Shown one piece after another: positions 11,101-22,599 of a stretch of DNA of 64,000 nt. The DNA is from Capitulum mitella (lineage: Eukaryota > Arthropoda > Thecostraca > Pollicipedomorpha > Pollicipedidae), in assembly GCA_030062745.1 (NCBI GenBank), contig CP099839.1, forward strand, positions 10,414,118 to 10,478,117, written 5' to 3'. A program made the position numbers and the translations under genes. Positions within the stretch are counted from its first letter, which is position 1; each line of letters starts with the position of its first letter. The notes under the pieces were generated by a model. The model saw nothing but the letters and a program-made list of their open reading frames with translations. It was not told the DNA's origin and did not search any database.

Positions 11101-12459
11101 ACGGCGGCCGGACGACGCCGGAGCGCCGCGCTCAGAGCACCACCGGCGGCGGGCCGGCTCCCGCCCGGTCATGTGATACGCGCCGCCGCGCGCCGACGGC
11201 GGCGGCTAGCTTTTCGTAGGCGGCCGGACGGTCTGACCAGCCGCCCGCTCGGCCTCGTTTCCCCAGTGTACAAATATTTCCGTTTGAGCGCCGTGGGCGC
11301 CGTTCGCAGCGCGTGGCGACGGAGGGGTGGGGAGCGGTCGCGATCTGAACGTGAGCGCGGTTTCGTGTGTGCGCGTGCACGCACGTGCTTGCATGCGTTT
11401 GTGCGTGTGCGCTGAGATGTGACGAGCTGTGCGCGCGCGCGAAGCCAGTGTGCGGTGAACTGCAGGTGTTGCGCGGTTGCGTTTCGCGGCGGACGCAATC
11501 ACGCGTGTTACTGTAAGTAGTGTTATGGGTTTGTTGAGGGCGGGCGGGTCGGGGGGCGGGGCTGTTCATAGCCGGGAGTCGACGGGCCGCGCGTCCAGCG
11601 ATTCGTATTCGTAGACAATGTAACTGTACCCAGGTTGACGTTACACTAGTCGCTAGCAATGAAACAACTGGCGGACGGCGCCGGCGGCCGGCCGCGCGGG
11701 CCCCGCTGGGCGCGGTCGCGTGACGGCGGCCGGCCGGCCGCCGGCCGGCCGCCGTCCGCCCAACCAAATGTGATATTACATGCGTGCAAATCCAAGCAAC
11801 GTTTCTTTCTAGTGTACCTTGCCGGCCGGGGAGCCGCCGCGCGCCCCGCCCCGACCGTTTTCCCAGACGCTGTATTTATTTTCGCCGCCGTCGCGCCGGA
11901 GCCGTTTATTTATTGTTTAGTGTGTGCGTGCTCGTCCCGGGGGCGGGACGGGCGGCGGCCGCGGCCGGCGCGGCCTCGGTGTCGTGCTCAGTGTGGCCGC
12001 CGCGGACGGACGGACGGTGCGACCGCGCGGCCGCGGCGGCGGCGCCGTGTGAGTGAGAGGCGCGCGCGGCGACGGCGCGCCGCCGCCGCCGCCGGCCCCT
12101 TGTGATAGGCGCCGGCGGGCCCTGCCGGCGGACGGGGACCGCTCCGGGCGGCAGCGGCCGGCGCGACGCCGCCGCACTGCCGGAACAGACGAGCCGTGTA
12201 CAGAGGCAGGAGGCTGGCGAGAGGCTAACGCCAGCCGGAGCGGAGACGGGCGCGGACGCAGCGACGGCTGGCTCTCAGTATCCGCTTGTATGTGTTCGGT
12301 GGTACTAGGACTTTCGGCGGACCTCCTCCGCCCCTGGCGTAACGCGCCAGCACCTGGCTCCTGTTCAGTTCGGCGTCTTTTGGTGTACTATATGATTAAC
12401 CGAGTTTTCTGTGGTTTTTGTACTGAGTTCTTTTCATGATCAGATTATAAATAAATAAA
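11101..12459 (+). other. 3' untranslated region of 4E-T
   Basis: About 1.36 kb follows the stop codon without any recognisable coding exon. It is GC-rich, with CpG-rich patches at 11.65-12.3 kb, and turns AT-rich close to the poly(A) signals. The boundary is inferred from the first tandem AATAAA signals downstream. Confidence 0.7.
12450..12459 (+). terminator. Overlapping poly(A) signals of 4E-T
   Basis: Two overlapping AATAAA hexamers (12450-12455 and 12454-12459) are followed by a GT-rich stretch (GCGTGTGTCTGGTTGG) typical of a downstream cleavage element. A further AATAAA at 12907-12912 could be an alternative distal site. Confidence 0.7.
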
Positions 12460-13734
12460 ACTTGATTGCTAGCTGCGCGTGTGTCTGGTTGGTCCGGTGC
12501 CGGCCAGGTCTGGCCGCGTGAACTGCAGGAGAGACCAGGGTTCCGGGCGAGCCTCAGCGGCCCTCCTCCCTCCTGGGGACGCAGTCCGATGTCACCGGTG
12601 CCCGCTGCTCGCGTCTGGAGGCGATTCGTTATGTCCAGTGATGTATCATCGTCCAAGTTTGTCCCTCGCGTAGGGCAGCGCGCAGTCCCGGGAAGCAGTG
12701 TGCCCGTACTGTGTACTGTTATGCACGTCAATTCGCTTGCAGGCTTCTTTTCTGTCTAGCCCGTGACCCATCGTCCTCCGGCGCCCAGCAGCAACCGTGA
12801 ACAGACGACCAATGACAGCTCAGGTTCCACAAAGACAGAACTGGAGAAAATCGTTTGAGTATATATTGTGAAAAGCTCATATTCTGGCTGCTAGCGAGCA
12901 AATTGCAATAAAGCGTTCATGCTGAACTCGTTCACTCGGCTTGTTGACAGATTTCTGTCTCGTTCACTCGACCGATGCCCTGGTCAACATTTCCGGGAAG
13001 TTCCGGCCCTGACTGCGAACATCTGCATAACATCTGATAACATCGGCCTCCTGACGGGGTGCCAACGATACGAAACCAACATCACCCCGCATCTCATGCG
13101 GTGTGGTGCCTAGGGATGCACCGGATCGGGATTTTTGTGATCCGGCCGGATACCGGATATGCCGGATCGGGTGCTGAATATCCGGCCGGATACCGGATAT
13201 TATGTTTACATGTTTTTATTTACTATTTCTACTGAAATAATGAAACCGAAAAGATTGAATAGAAAAGAAAGATGTGGGAAACTGAAAAAAATAGTAAAAA
13301 ATGCCCACAGCTTGTGAGTCGATATCTTCAAGGCCAAATGGGGTGGAAAAGGTCAACTTTGGACACTTTATCGGCCTGTACAGGCCATTCCGTACAACTT
13401 TCCGAACGAAACGGGGTGTTTGTTGGGCCGTTAAAACGTGGAATACGATAACTTCCATTCATTTGGCGGCTTGACTGGGGATTTTGGGCCGAGGTCATGT
13501 CAGGTCAATGACCTGTGACGTCATTTTTTTCATCTTTTACAGATCAGATTTCGAACAACACGAGACAGTTTGGGAGTAAATGAGGGCGCGACATGTATCT
13601 TTTGGCGTATTTTCAGTGAAGGTAGCCAACATCGGTACATCTGGTCATTTCCAGCGCTTATATTTCTGTATGTATGTATAGCTATGTTTGTATATACATG
13701 TCAGTATCAATATGCCAAACGTGTTTTAGAAGGG

Positions 13735-14180
13735 TCTTTGAATGCGTATTTCACACAAATCGATGTATTGCAAAACAAATCCGGACCAGGTCACAAAAAC
13801 CTGCCCTTGACCTTTGATGACCTTGACCTGAAATGACTCTGGCATACATATATGCGTCTGCATGTGCGCACACGTGTCTTTATTAGGGTCTTTGAATGCA
13901 TATTTCATACAAATCGATATGCCGCAGAACAAATCTGAGCAAGGTTACAAGATATTTCACCTTGGCTTTTAACGACCTTGACCTTGACTGACCTTGGGAT
14001 ATATAAGCATATCAGTGTGCGCACACGTGTTTTTATTAAGGCCTTCGAATGCATATTTCATACAACCTGACATTTGCACAGATTTGCAAAGCAAATCTGG
14101 ATCAGGTCACAAACCTCGACCTTTGATGCCCTTAACCCTTATTGACCCTGGCTGTGACCTTGGTACGTCCATCACTTATG
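13735..14180. repeat. Three tandem copies of a ~152-bp unit inside the hAT-ended element
   Basis: Units start at about 13735, 13887 and 14040. Each has GTCTTTGAATGCATATTTCA, then CAAATCTGG/AGCAGGTCACAA, a TGACCTTGACC block, and GTGCGCACACGTGT near the end. Copies differ by substitutions and short indels. Confidence 0.75.
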
Positions 14181-14403
14181 CCCGAATGACATCGCCTGAC
14201 TGTGTTCAAACAGCAGTCTTAAGAAGAACGCCAGTTCTTTCACAAAGTTCCCATTTGTCAGCGACAACCGTCGTTTTCGTGATGTTTGCCTGACTTCAAA
14301 TGCTTGAAACTTTAAAATTTCTAGCCGATTTCCAATTTTTCTACGCCATTCGACGAGTTATTCAATTGCCATAAATGTCACAAAGTAACAGCAACCAGCT
14401 CAG

Positions 14404-15289
14404 ATGCGTTCTCGAGATATTCAAGAAGAGCAGGTGGGGGCACAAAAAGACCCCCATTCCACTGCGCGTGTTAAAAGACAGCTACAGCTGATTCGAGCTG
14501 TAAAAACAACGGGTGTCATAATGCGTTCCGGCTGGAAGGTTTGGAATCTCCAGAACGTAAGTGCCAAAAAGTATTGGTGGCAAACAAGGTTCGGTACCGA
14601 AAGAGCAAGAGGTCACCTCGGGTCACCCAAAAACAAGAGGTCGCCCAAAAGACCCGCATCCGCAAACTGTCCCGCGGATCACATGAAATGGGAAAGAACG
14701 GGGCATTGCCATGGACGACGAAAGCTACTTCACCTATCACGAGAGGTAAATGTCAGGAAACCTTGGGTACTCTGTTGGAGCACGTCCTGCAGAAGTCCAG
14801 CAAAAGTACAACTGAGGCCAGAGAGCAAGTTTCCCCGTAATCTTTTCGTGTGGCCCGCCATCTCTCTCAGGGGTGTGACAAAGCCGGCTATCATACCGGG
14901 TATGGGTAATGTTGATGGTAACATGTACCGTGAGAAATGCGTAGGAAATGTGCTCATCCCATATTTGGATGAGTACTGTTTCGAGAGGGACGTGTTGATC
15001 TGGCCAGACTTGGCCAGCGCTCATTATGCGAAGAAAACGCTCAAGTTGCTGGAAGAGGCCAGAGTGCCGTATGTAGTGCGTGACAGCAGTCCCCTGTGTG
15101 CACCAGGTGTGTCCTACTGAAGACATCTGGGGCATCATTAAGCAGAGGATGTATCAGGGAGACTGGTACGTAACATCCAAAGTCGCCCTAAAGCGCTGGA
15201 TGAGTCAGGTGATCGCTGCTCTGGACCTAGAGATACCGCATAAAATGCTGGTGCGCGTACCCAGGCGCGTGCGTGTTGCCGACAGATGA
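14404..15289 (+). pseudogene. Degenerate Tc1/mariner-type (IS630) transposase
   Basis: The C-terminal catalytic half is recognisable: VWPAISLRGVTKPAIIPG, then NVLIPYLDEY, the DDE-type block WPDLASAHYAKKTLKLLEEA, and, after a frame change near 15120, TEDIWGIIKQRMYQGDW followed by a basic C terminus ending near 15288. The HYAKKT and (E)D.WG.IK motifs are typical of this superfamily. The N-terminal DNA-binding half (14404-14820) is scrambled between frames. AATAAA lies at about 15373. The copy is inactive. Confidence 0.7.
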
Positions 15290-15863
15290 GAGGTGATGGA
15301 GATGATCCATTAAGCAAGAACTGACCGCAACGGTTATCACTACATTTCTGCAAAGTTTAATGTTCATACAGTAATAAATGTGCTTACGGTATGACTTTAA
15401 ATACTGTCTCGTTTTCCAGTGCCCACAATTTATTTTTTTTCTTAATGCGTTTGCGTCAGAATTTGAGAAAGATAAGAAATATTTCGAAAAAAAGAAATCA
15501 TAAGATGGGCTGCTGACCGCATGCTGGCTATTGTTTCACAGTTTTGAACTTGAGTCCCATTCTTGCAGGCTATGTCCGAACCCTCCCGGACCAATACAGA
15601 AAAAAATTGGTTCCAAGGTCTCCAGACCGACTTGGAACTGCCAGTTACATCGACAATGTAATAGAACAAGCCACGTTTCCCCTGGAACGGTTTTGGACGC
15701 AGACATTACAGCAACGTCTTGATTGTACACCGGGAGGTTAAATATCCGGCAGTATCCGGCCGGATCACAAAAATATCCGGCCGGATACCGGATACCGGAT
15801 AATCTCTAATATCCGGCCGGATATCCGGCCGGACCGGATATCCGGTGCATCCCTAGTGGTGCC

Positions 15864-15990
15864 CAGTGGGCGGGCCGGGCGCGTGACGTCAGATCCGACC
15901 GGCCAATCGGCGACAAGCAAGCGTTGGCAGTTGGCCGGCTCGTGTGATCGCTCGGGGTTTGGTCGCGTGGGGCCGGGAGCGGTTCGGGCC
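15864..15990 (+). promoter_or_regulatory. Promoter-like block with CRE and CCAAT motifs
   Basis: This GC-rich stretch next to the transposon's right end contains GTGACGTCAG (CRE-like, about 15882-15891) and GGCCAATCGG (CCAAT box, about 15900-15909), with GGGCGGG near 15869. It is followed by GGGCCATGGC, a good start-codon context, at 15991. The motifs suggest a plus-strand housekeeping promoter. No TATA box is seen. Confidence 0.4.
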
Positions 15991-16275
15991 ATGGCTGGCT
16001 GTGCTGCAAGACGTGTTTCTGGACCAGGCGCGGCCAGCCGGGCCAGTCAGCCCCGCACAAGGAAGAAGCTCAGTCGTTTTCTGTCTGGATTCCAGATCGC
16101 GCGAGGCCAGCGGACGGTGGCGCATAGCGTGTTGCGGCATTTGAGTTCCGTCGTAGTGGACGATTACCTGCCCATACCGAAGACTTGCATCGAGTCGTAT
16201 GGAGATGCGGGTTGCCTTTTTAATGGTTCCTTGCATAAAGATCCGAAAGCCCGAAACAGAATGACATTTTTGTGA
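15991..16275 (+). CDS. Candidate first exon or small ORF, unknown
   Basis: An ATG in good context opens a 94-codon frame beginning MAGCAARRVSGPG, basic over its first 35 residues and ending RNRMTFL. It matches no family I recognise. Only its place behind CRE and CCAAT motifs argues that it is real, and it could be the first exon of a spliced gene whose later exons I cannot identify. Confidence 0.25.
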   Translation: MAGCAARRVSGPGAASRASQPRTRKKLSRFLSGFQIARGQRTVAHSVLRHLSSVVVDDYLPIPKTCIESYGDAGCLFNGSLHKDPKARNRMTFL

Positions 16276-17990
16276 GAATGCTGTAAGTTGAAGTGGAGCT
16301 GCTTCCTCGACTATATGAGAACATTTGTTTTTCGCTTGAGGCGCTGCGCGAAAGAAATAGGCTTGAAAAACCTCCACATTTATCAAAAATGTTCGTCTCT
16401 CTGCATCCGCCATTGCCCTGGTCAAGCATGAACCTGCAGTCGGGTGTGCATGAAAAGCAGGTATCATACTGAATGGGGCTGTAATGAAGCAGTGCGAGTC
16501 TTCCGATGTTCCCGCGCCGGCTTTGTTTCAGGCATGCCCTATTTTGAGTTTCATGTCCAGTCAGTCATGCCATTGCCGTATGTTTTCATGGTGTAGTGTG
16601 TGTGCGTGTTCGATCGTGGTCGAATGAGGCAGGAGGACCCACTTCGACTTATGCTAATGGTAAGGCGTCCACGCTATGACAACACTTGGTGCCGTCTCCG
16701 CAAAAGGATCTACCAAAAGGACACCTCACATTGAATATCCTCAACCACCTTGGCGTGGACTTTTGCGCGTCGCGCTTGGTCCTGTCGCCGCTGCCGATGG
16801 TCAGAGCGGCCCCCTGCCCAGCAGTCGGGCCGACGAAGCTGACGATGACGGTGGGCGATGGCGAACACGGTCTTCTGCCTGGCCGGCACCGGCGACGTTG
16901 AACAGGGTCCAATCGCCAGCGGTTGGAACAGCAGAGGAGCGGCGTCAGTCGCTGGAGCAACCGTTGTTCTTCAGCGGACAATGACCCGAAGGAGTCCAGG
17001 GGAAAACGAGGATGAAGAGGATCTAATGTAACCAGCCACGTGGCTCGTCACCCCGCAGCTGCTGGGGTGTTACTGCCACGCTGCCGTGCTGGTGTGGCGC
17101 GTCAGACGTCCCCACTAAATCCAGTTCAGCCAGTTCGAGCAAGCGAGACGTTGCGGGCTGGTTGCACTGGTTGTGCCTGCACATGGCTTCATGGGTAGAG
17201 AATTGTTTTGAAAGCCGGTGTGGCAAAGGTCAGCCCGGTCAGTCTCATGTGCTCAGTTTTCGCCCTCCCCCTCCCATTATTTTCCCATCGAATTTCAGAC
17301 ACTTCATTTTCCGACTCTGATGAAAATGAATTGGAAAAGACTTCTGTTTTTCCGTCAGTTACAGGTTTACACCGCAGCACTGTGTAAACCAGTATTGAGA
17401 AGTGTAGAGAGCTGAACAGCACACACAACATGCCCTTCATATATTGTGCAGCATGCAGGCACGGGGACCGCTGCTCTTAGCGCCAGTTATTGAAAAATCT
17501 CCCATTTTCGGCAACCTTCCCGCTGATGCAAGGAATGATGAGACTGGTGCACATGGGGGAGGCGGGGGTAATACCGGCCAGTGGGTAATGGGTAACTGGC
17601 CACTTCTGTCCTGAGAAGAGCGTAAACAGAAGGAAGCTCAGCTGACTTTCTTTTCCGTTGAAGATCGCGTCGGAGGCGGACAGAGAGGGTGAGCTACTGA
17701 ACTGAACCGGTTTTTCTATGAATGGTATTGCATTATCCATTGTTGGGTGCGCTGGTATAAGAAAACACAATATACTTCGATATGTGCCTTAGGAAATACC
17801 ACGTAAAAAAATACCACGTCTCCAATGTGCTACGATGTGGTGTCTGGAATAAGGAACAAAGAAAAATGTCGGCACTAATATGGCCGCTGCAACTTCATCT
17901 CATTGTGAAATGCCATTACAGCAATTGGGGTAACGCCACCCACTTTGACGGGGCTATCAGGCACATGAGCGGGCCCTAAATGGCTTTGGG
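16276..17990. other. No gene recognised
   Basis: Apart from a moderately GC-rich stretch at 16.67-17.03 kb with competing open frames on both strands and no recognisable motif, this region shows no gene, tRNA or bounded mobile element. Confidence 0.4.
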
Positions 17991-18490
17991 TGTCCGGCTG
18001 ACCTTGACCTCAATTTGATCCAAAATGACTAGATGCGTACTAAAAAGCACTTCCACTGCATTCCTGAGGCAAACACAGCTGGAAACATGTGTCGCGTGGC
18101 TAAATTTGTTTTTGTTATGTTTCGACCTTTCTTGGCATGACCTTGACCTGACCACTTCAATTTGGCCCCGAAATGGCCTAAATACGTATTAAGAGTATCT
18201 CCACTGCGTTATTCTCGCGAAAATAGCCGGGAGACATGTGTCGCATGGCTTAACTAAATTACGATATGCGTTGACCTCTGTTACCTGAACTTGACCTTGA
18301 CCTTGACCCTGATCTGGACTTTGCATCGGTGTATGACTTGCTCAATATATTTGGCTAGCTAAAGAGAATGCTTTTGGAGAGAATGAACCTTCGTGCTTCT
18401 GTTTGTGTGGCTTCTATGGGCCCAGATGTAAAAAGCCCGATTCTGACCCTTGACATGTCCTTGTCCTGACCTTTGACCTCAAAATCTAAA
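17990..18490. repeat. TGACCTTGACC-containing tandem repeat (~195-bp unit)
   Basis: Two clear diverged units (about 17997-18135 and 18138-18285) share TGACCTTGACCT, a GGCCTAAATACGTA/TGACTAGATGCGTA block, CCACTGCGTT and ACATGTGTCGC(A/G)TGGCT. Partial TGACC-rich sequence continues to about 18490. No coding potential. Confidence 0.6.
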
Positions 18491-20600
18491 CTAGATGACT
18501 ACTTTAGAGCCCGGCCGTCTCGTAGAGACCTTTCAATTAGCGCATGAGACGTGAAAATCGGACGAACAGTTACGCCACCCCCGGTGAATAGTTCTCGGCT
18601 GGGACACCAGTCAACGGCGTATTAAATGTCGTGTATGTCATATGTGACGTACAATATGGCTTAGAATTACTTAACGCATTTGACTAACACCAGTATTCCA
18701 TTGCAGGCGTAAAGTAAGAACGACAAACAGAGGTTTTTTTGCAATTCCCCTGAAAGTTAATCGATAATCCCGCCTAGGAATTTCAAAAACCATGCCCAGC
18801 CATGCCCATGCCACACTAACTTATGAAGCCCCACCGCACTCTCCACCCATGCATGGCTTCGTTTTGCCTTCACTCTTGGTGGCGTTGTGTGTAAGTAGGC
18901 CACTTACGTCGATTGGTTGGCGAAGTCTGGCAGTAAACCAAAGGCATAGCAGCATAGGAGGCATAGGTTCAGAGGGTTCAGGTGCGGACTGAACGGCATG
19001 CTGTTGGCACCTTTGGAGAAAAGATCCTTTCCAACAGAGTCGAATGTGCCGATACCATAACGAGACATATGCATGGATCCCAGAAAAAGGTCCACAGTTC
19101 CAGAAGAACTTTTGACAAAATCTAAAAAAGATCCCAGATCCCGCAAGATCCTACTGCAAAATTTTAAAAAGCCAGACTCCAGAAGGTCTCGGATCCAGAT
19201 CTTAAGGATCCGATCCCAGGGCCTTTTTGGGGGATCTTGGCACATGTCTGGGACAACCAAAAGATCATCAACTTCATTTCAACTCCTTCGCATTTACCAA
19301 TTTCGAATAATTTTGAAACTGATGAAATTAAAACTGTTGAAGCTGAAGGAAGCCTGGCAATGAACAGCCTTCTCGTTCGTAGCGTGCTGCAAGCATTTGT
19401 TATGTTCATTTTAGAGTGATGCCGCCCATTTAGCCTCGTCCGAATATTTTTATGGGCCAAGAAATCGAAAAGCGATATGAACATTCCATGGCAGCTTAAC
19501 ACGATTTACACGTCCATAAGCAAATGGCATGTGAGGCAGCCCATATGGTAGATAGAACAGTGTCCCTTCCAACCTGGCAGCGGCCCTACCAACTCTGAGT
19601 AATTTGAACATTAGCTCCACAATATTGCGAGGAAAGGCATGGGCCTTGCTCTGCCCCTGGCATCGCTGAAAAAGTTCCAACACCGATGGTAAATGGTAAT
19701 GTGTAAGAACATTTACTGCAAGAGTCAGGGTGGAGGTAAGAGTTCGGGATGGAGGTTCAGTTCCTATTTTGGTTCCCGCCAATGTTCCCCCACTGCCGTC
19801 CCAAGTTCGCCTTCGTATGCGCTGTGGTGTCGCATGGCATGCTGTTCAAATCACAGTTTCACCCCGTGACTATTTCCTTTCGTGGAACGGACTAGATCAT
19901 GTGCATTGGAGTCCGAAAGAGTCCCACTGTCGAACCCCGATAAACCCAGGACCGGCGGAGCTCCTGGAATAATTGCGACGCATTTAGACATAGCCTGCGT
20001 GTCGCTTTGATGACGATTATGATTGTTCAAAACTGGTGATAAAATATTCTGGATTTACGAGAAGGTACATAAGCACCAGCTGTTCTACCCACCTGCAGAA
20101 GGACGGCAATAATCAAGAAAATACTCCCAGAATTGTTCATCTTCATACGGTGAATTTCACCACACCCTGCCCGCACCGCTGCTAGACTCGTAGTGATGAG
20201 GACTCTCAACAGAGTTCACGTTTATTCGCTGCAACCCCTGCCGCATTAGTGTTTTTTTTTCTTTTCAAGGACTGTGCTGCGGTTTTGACCAAGATTAACG
20301 TCACGTTACAAGTGTTGACTAGAACTGAAGAAAGCTCGAGCCCCTCAGGCATAAAGGCGCCCGTGGTTGTCTGGTAGCTGATATATGTGCGCCCAAGCTC
20401 TTAGCTATACAATGGTATGGCTTCCGTGGTGTAATTACATATATAAAGGGCGTTGTAGGTGCAGCCTCAGGCTTCCAAAATGCAACACCATTGGATCCAA
20501 GTGCAGTCCCATTAAAGGAAATGCCGAACTGGTGTCTGGGCCTGCACATGCTGTTAACATGCTTAATACGGGTTCTTTTTGCCGATAGTGAGGCTTGTAT
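18491..20600. other. No gene recognised
   Basis: Unannotated AT-balanced sequence. A stretch at 19.07-19.22 kb is rich in GGATCC/AGATCC words and may be a decayed transposon end, but I could not find its partner. Confidence 0.4.
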
Positions 20601-20718
20601 GCAGCGGGCGCAGCCAGGATTTTCTGGGGGGGGAGCTCAGTGTGAACTGAAATCATACGAAAACCGCCTGCTGGGAAGAAGATGTACAATGGTTTTCACC
20701 AGAAAGGCGGGTCTAGGG
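20601..20718. repeat. Dispersed repeat, copy 1 (partner at 42.93 kb)
   Basis: CGCAGCCAGGATT, a G-run, GGAGCTCAGTG, GAACTGAAATCATACGAAAA, CCGCCTG and ATGGTTTTCAC occur in the same order here and at 42928-43050. The family is unidentified. Confidence 0.6.
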
Positions 20719-20878
20719 GGGGGGGGGAGCTGGCTGCGCTGGTGCTTGTATGTACAGGATGTGGCGAAGGGTTGAGTTTCAGCAGCAGCGTTCGGCGTTT
20801 ATGAACGCTCTGAGTAACGACTTTTTTTATTCGTGCTCGTAAAGCATTTGCTCATTTATCTATATTCCTACACATTCC

Positions 20879-21117
20879 GTCGCCGTGGCCTGATGGATAA
20901 GGAAGCCGGACAACAGAGTTCGGTGCGTGGCAGGCATTGGGTTCGAGTCCCAGAACGGGCGTCTGTATTATATTATAGTCCCTGTATAACGGGCCCGAGA
21001 CCAAAAGGGTCAGCCAGGCATGGGGCGGCCGTGTCGCGGAGCTGCAAGGCACGACAAAGATCCTTCAGTGTCATCTGGCTCGGCGTCTGCCGCAAACTTG
21101 CTTATGTTTGGGACTAG
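20879..21117 (+). mobile_element. tRNA(Arg)-like SINE, copy 1
   Basis: The head holds an A box TGGCCTGATGGATAAGG, as in arthropod tRNA-Arg, and a B box GGGTTCGAGTCCCA at the usual spacing. A body follows with CGGGC..CTGTAT, GGCCCGAGACCAAAAGGGTC, AGCCAGGCA, GGCCGTGTC, GGCACGACAAAGATCC and CTCGGCGTCTGCCGCAAA. A second copy at 27961-28181 on the opposite strand shares the whole length. I do not recognise the body as a known SINE core. Confidence 0.75.
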
Positions 21118-21380
21118 GTACCTGGGTGGCGGGGTCAGGGTCCAGTAGCAAACTCGGCTTAGCATGGACGCTAATCCAATCGCCACTCACTCTGACACAG
21201 TTGGGCTAAATCTATATAAAAAATATGTGCACCATGACGATGCTGTTTGGTCGAGGACTAAAAACCGCATCTTAAAGGACATGTTTCACCTTGAACACAT
21301 GTTTTTCAGGTGATCAGGGGCGGATCCAGCGGCTCGTTTGGAGTGGCCAGACCAGAGTTTCCCGGGTATGAATGGTGGGC

Positions 21381-21420
21381 GAATAGATAGATAGATACAT
21401 AGATAGATAGACAGATAGAG
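21381..21420. repeat. GATA microsatellite
   Basis: Imperfect (GATA)n of about ten units, with single-base changes (GATACATA, GACAGATA). Confidence 0.9.
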
Positions 21421-21910
21421 GATATTTATTAATTTGAAAGACATGTAACTTATACAAACTGTCAGCTAAAGGCAAGTTTCTGTCCGACGAAATCGCAAAC
21501 AATCCTTTGTATAATTGCCACCAATGTAAAGAATGTATCATCCTGTTTCTAACCATACTTTCCACTACTTGATTTTCTAAAAAAATTACAACAAAATGGT
21601 AACGATAACGTACCACTCAGTAATACCGTGCTGCAGTCGACTGGCGGAGAACAACATTATTCCGCGGCGGAAAATGTAGTGCCGCCAAGGTTAAGGTTAT
21701 TGACATCAAGGATGTGTAGACCCTGCATGCATCTTCAAGACCTTCAAGAGATTAATGACGTCATGTACATGACAATTCTATTCTGTTGCCACGAACTGAA
21801 CTTGGAGGAACTGCTGAGTTATTACGCCGTTATATTATTGTATTAGATAATTGTTGGGATATTTGATATCAGTATTATTGCATTATGACGTTTAATACTC
21901 GTTAGATTAC

Positions 21911-22045
21911 GTTAGGTTGCTAGGTTGGATTGTGCTGGGCTAGGTTAGGTTAGGTTAGGTTAAGTTAGGTTAGGCTAGGTTAGGTTTGGTTAAGTTAGGT
22001 TAGGTTAGGTTAGGCTAGGTTAGGTTACTATGTTAGGTTAGGGTA
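21911..22045 (+). repeat. Interstitial (TTAGG)n telomere-type array
   Basis: About fifteen exact TTAGG pentamers, mixed with CTAGG, TTAAG and TTTGG variants, run for about 135 bp. TTAGG is the ancestral arthropod telomere repeat. Single-copy-looking sequence on both sides shows that this is an interstitial remnant. Confidence 0.85.
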
Positions 22046-22049
22046 AATT

Positions 22050-22350
22050 TTTATTTATTGTTTTATTTCACTTCCTAATATTTTCCAGTTTTGTTCCATG
22101 ATTTCTTTTCAGATATTTTTTTTCACTGCTTTTTATTTTTATTTTGTATTTTTCAAATTGCAACTTTACTTTTCCATCTTTGTAATATTTTTACTTTTAT
22201 TATTATTGTTGTTTGTTATTATCATTATTACTATTTTACCATTATTATTATTTTATTATTATTATTTTTATTATTATACGGCTAAGATTTTTTATTTTAA
22301 AGATAATTTATATCGCATTAGTTATTTCCTCAACCTTTTTTTATTACTCT
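22050..22350. repeat. T-rich low-complexity tract
   Basis: T-rich with TTATTATTATT-type triplets on the plus strand, i.e. A-rich on the strand that carries the LINE just upstream. It could be the expanded 3' tail of that LINE or plain low-complexity DNA. Confidence 0.6.
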
Positions 22351-22599
22351 TGATTGGACCTTGAGTCCGACCGACGACCAATCAGCGTCGAGGTCTCATG
22401 TAAACAAACTATTTAACGCAGAAACGTCAAAAATCCCTCCGCGAGCGTCTGGCGGTTAGCATACCAGTGACGACGCAATCTGTTTCGGGGGAAATTATGT
22501 GTGCTTCAGGTTATTGCGGCTGAAATCGTAAGTAGTACCTATAAGTATTGCATTTGAAGCGCCATGCAACCACCACCACAATTATTTTCCCTCGAAGTA

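Larger units (their letters stand above)
13111..15855. mobile_element. hAT-ended DNA transposon with internal Tc1/mariner-like remnant
   Basis: Both ends carry the inverted terminal repeat TAGGGATGCACCGGAT, followed by subterminal arrays of ATCCGGCCGGATACCGGATA-like palindromes. The element is bracketed by a perfect 8-bp direct repeat GTGGTGCC (13103-13110 and 15856-15863). An 8-bp target duplication with a TAGGGATGCACCG terminus is characteristic of the hAT superfamily. No hAT transposase is seen. The only coding remnant, at 14.4-15.3 kb, is of the Tc1/mariner type. Either a mariner-like element inserted into a non-autonomous hAT, or the hAT ends captured unrelated sequence. Total length is 2745 bp. 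Confidence 0.85.

Noticed and set aside
21911-22045. A true chromosome end
   Set aside because: The TTAGG array is short, degenerate and followed on both sides by ordinary sequence, so it is interstitial.
22091-22364. Hydrophobic Phe/Leu/Ile-rich frames resembling membrane proteins
   Set aside because: They lie in a T-rich low-complexity tract, which always yields such peptides.
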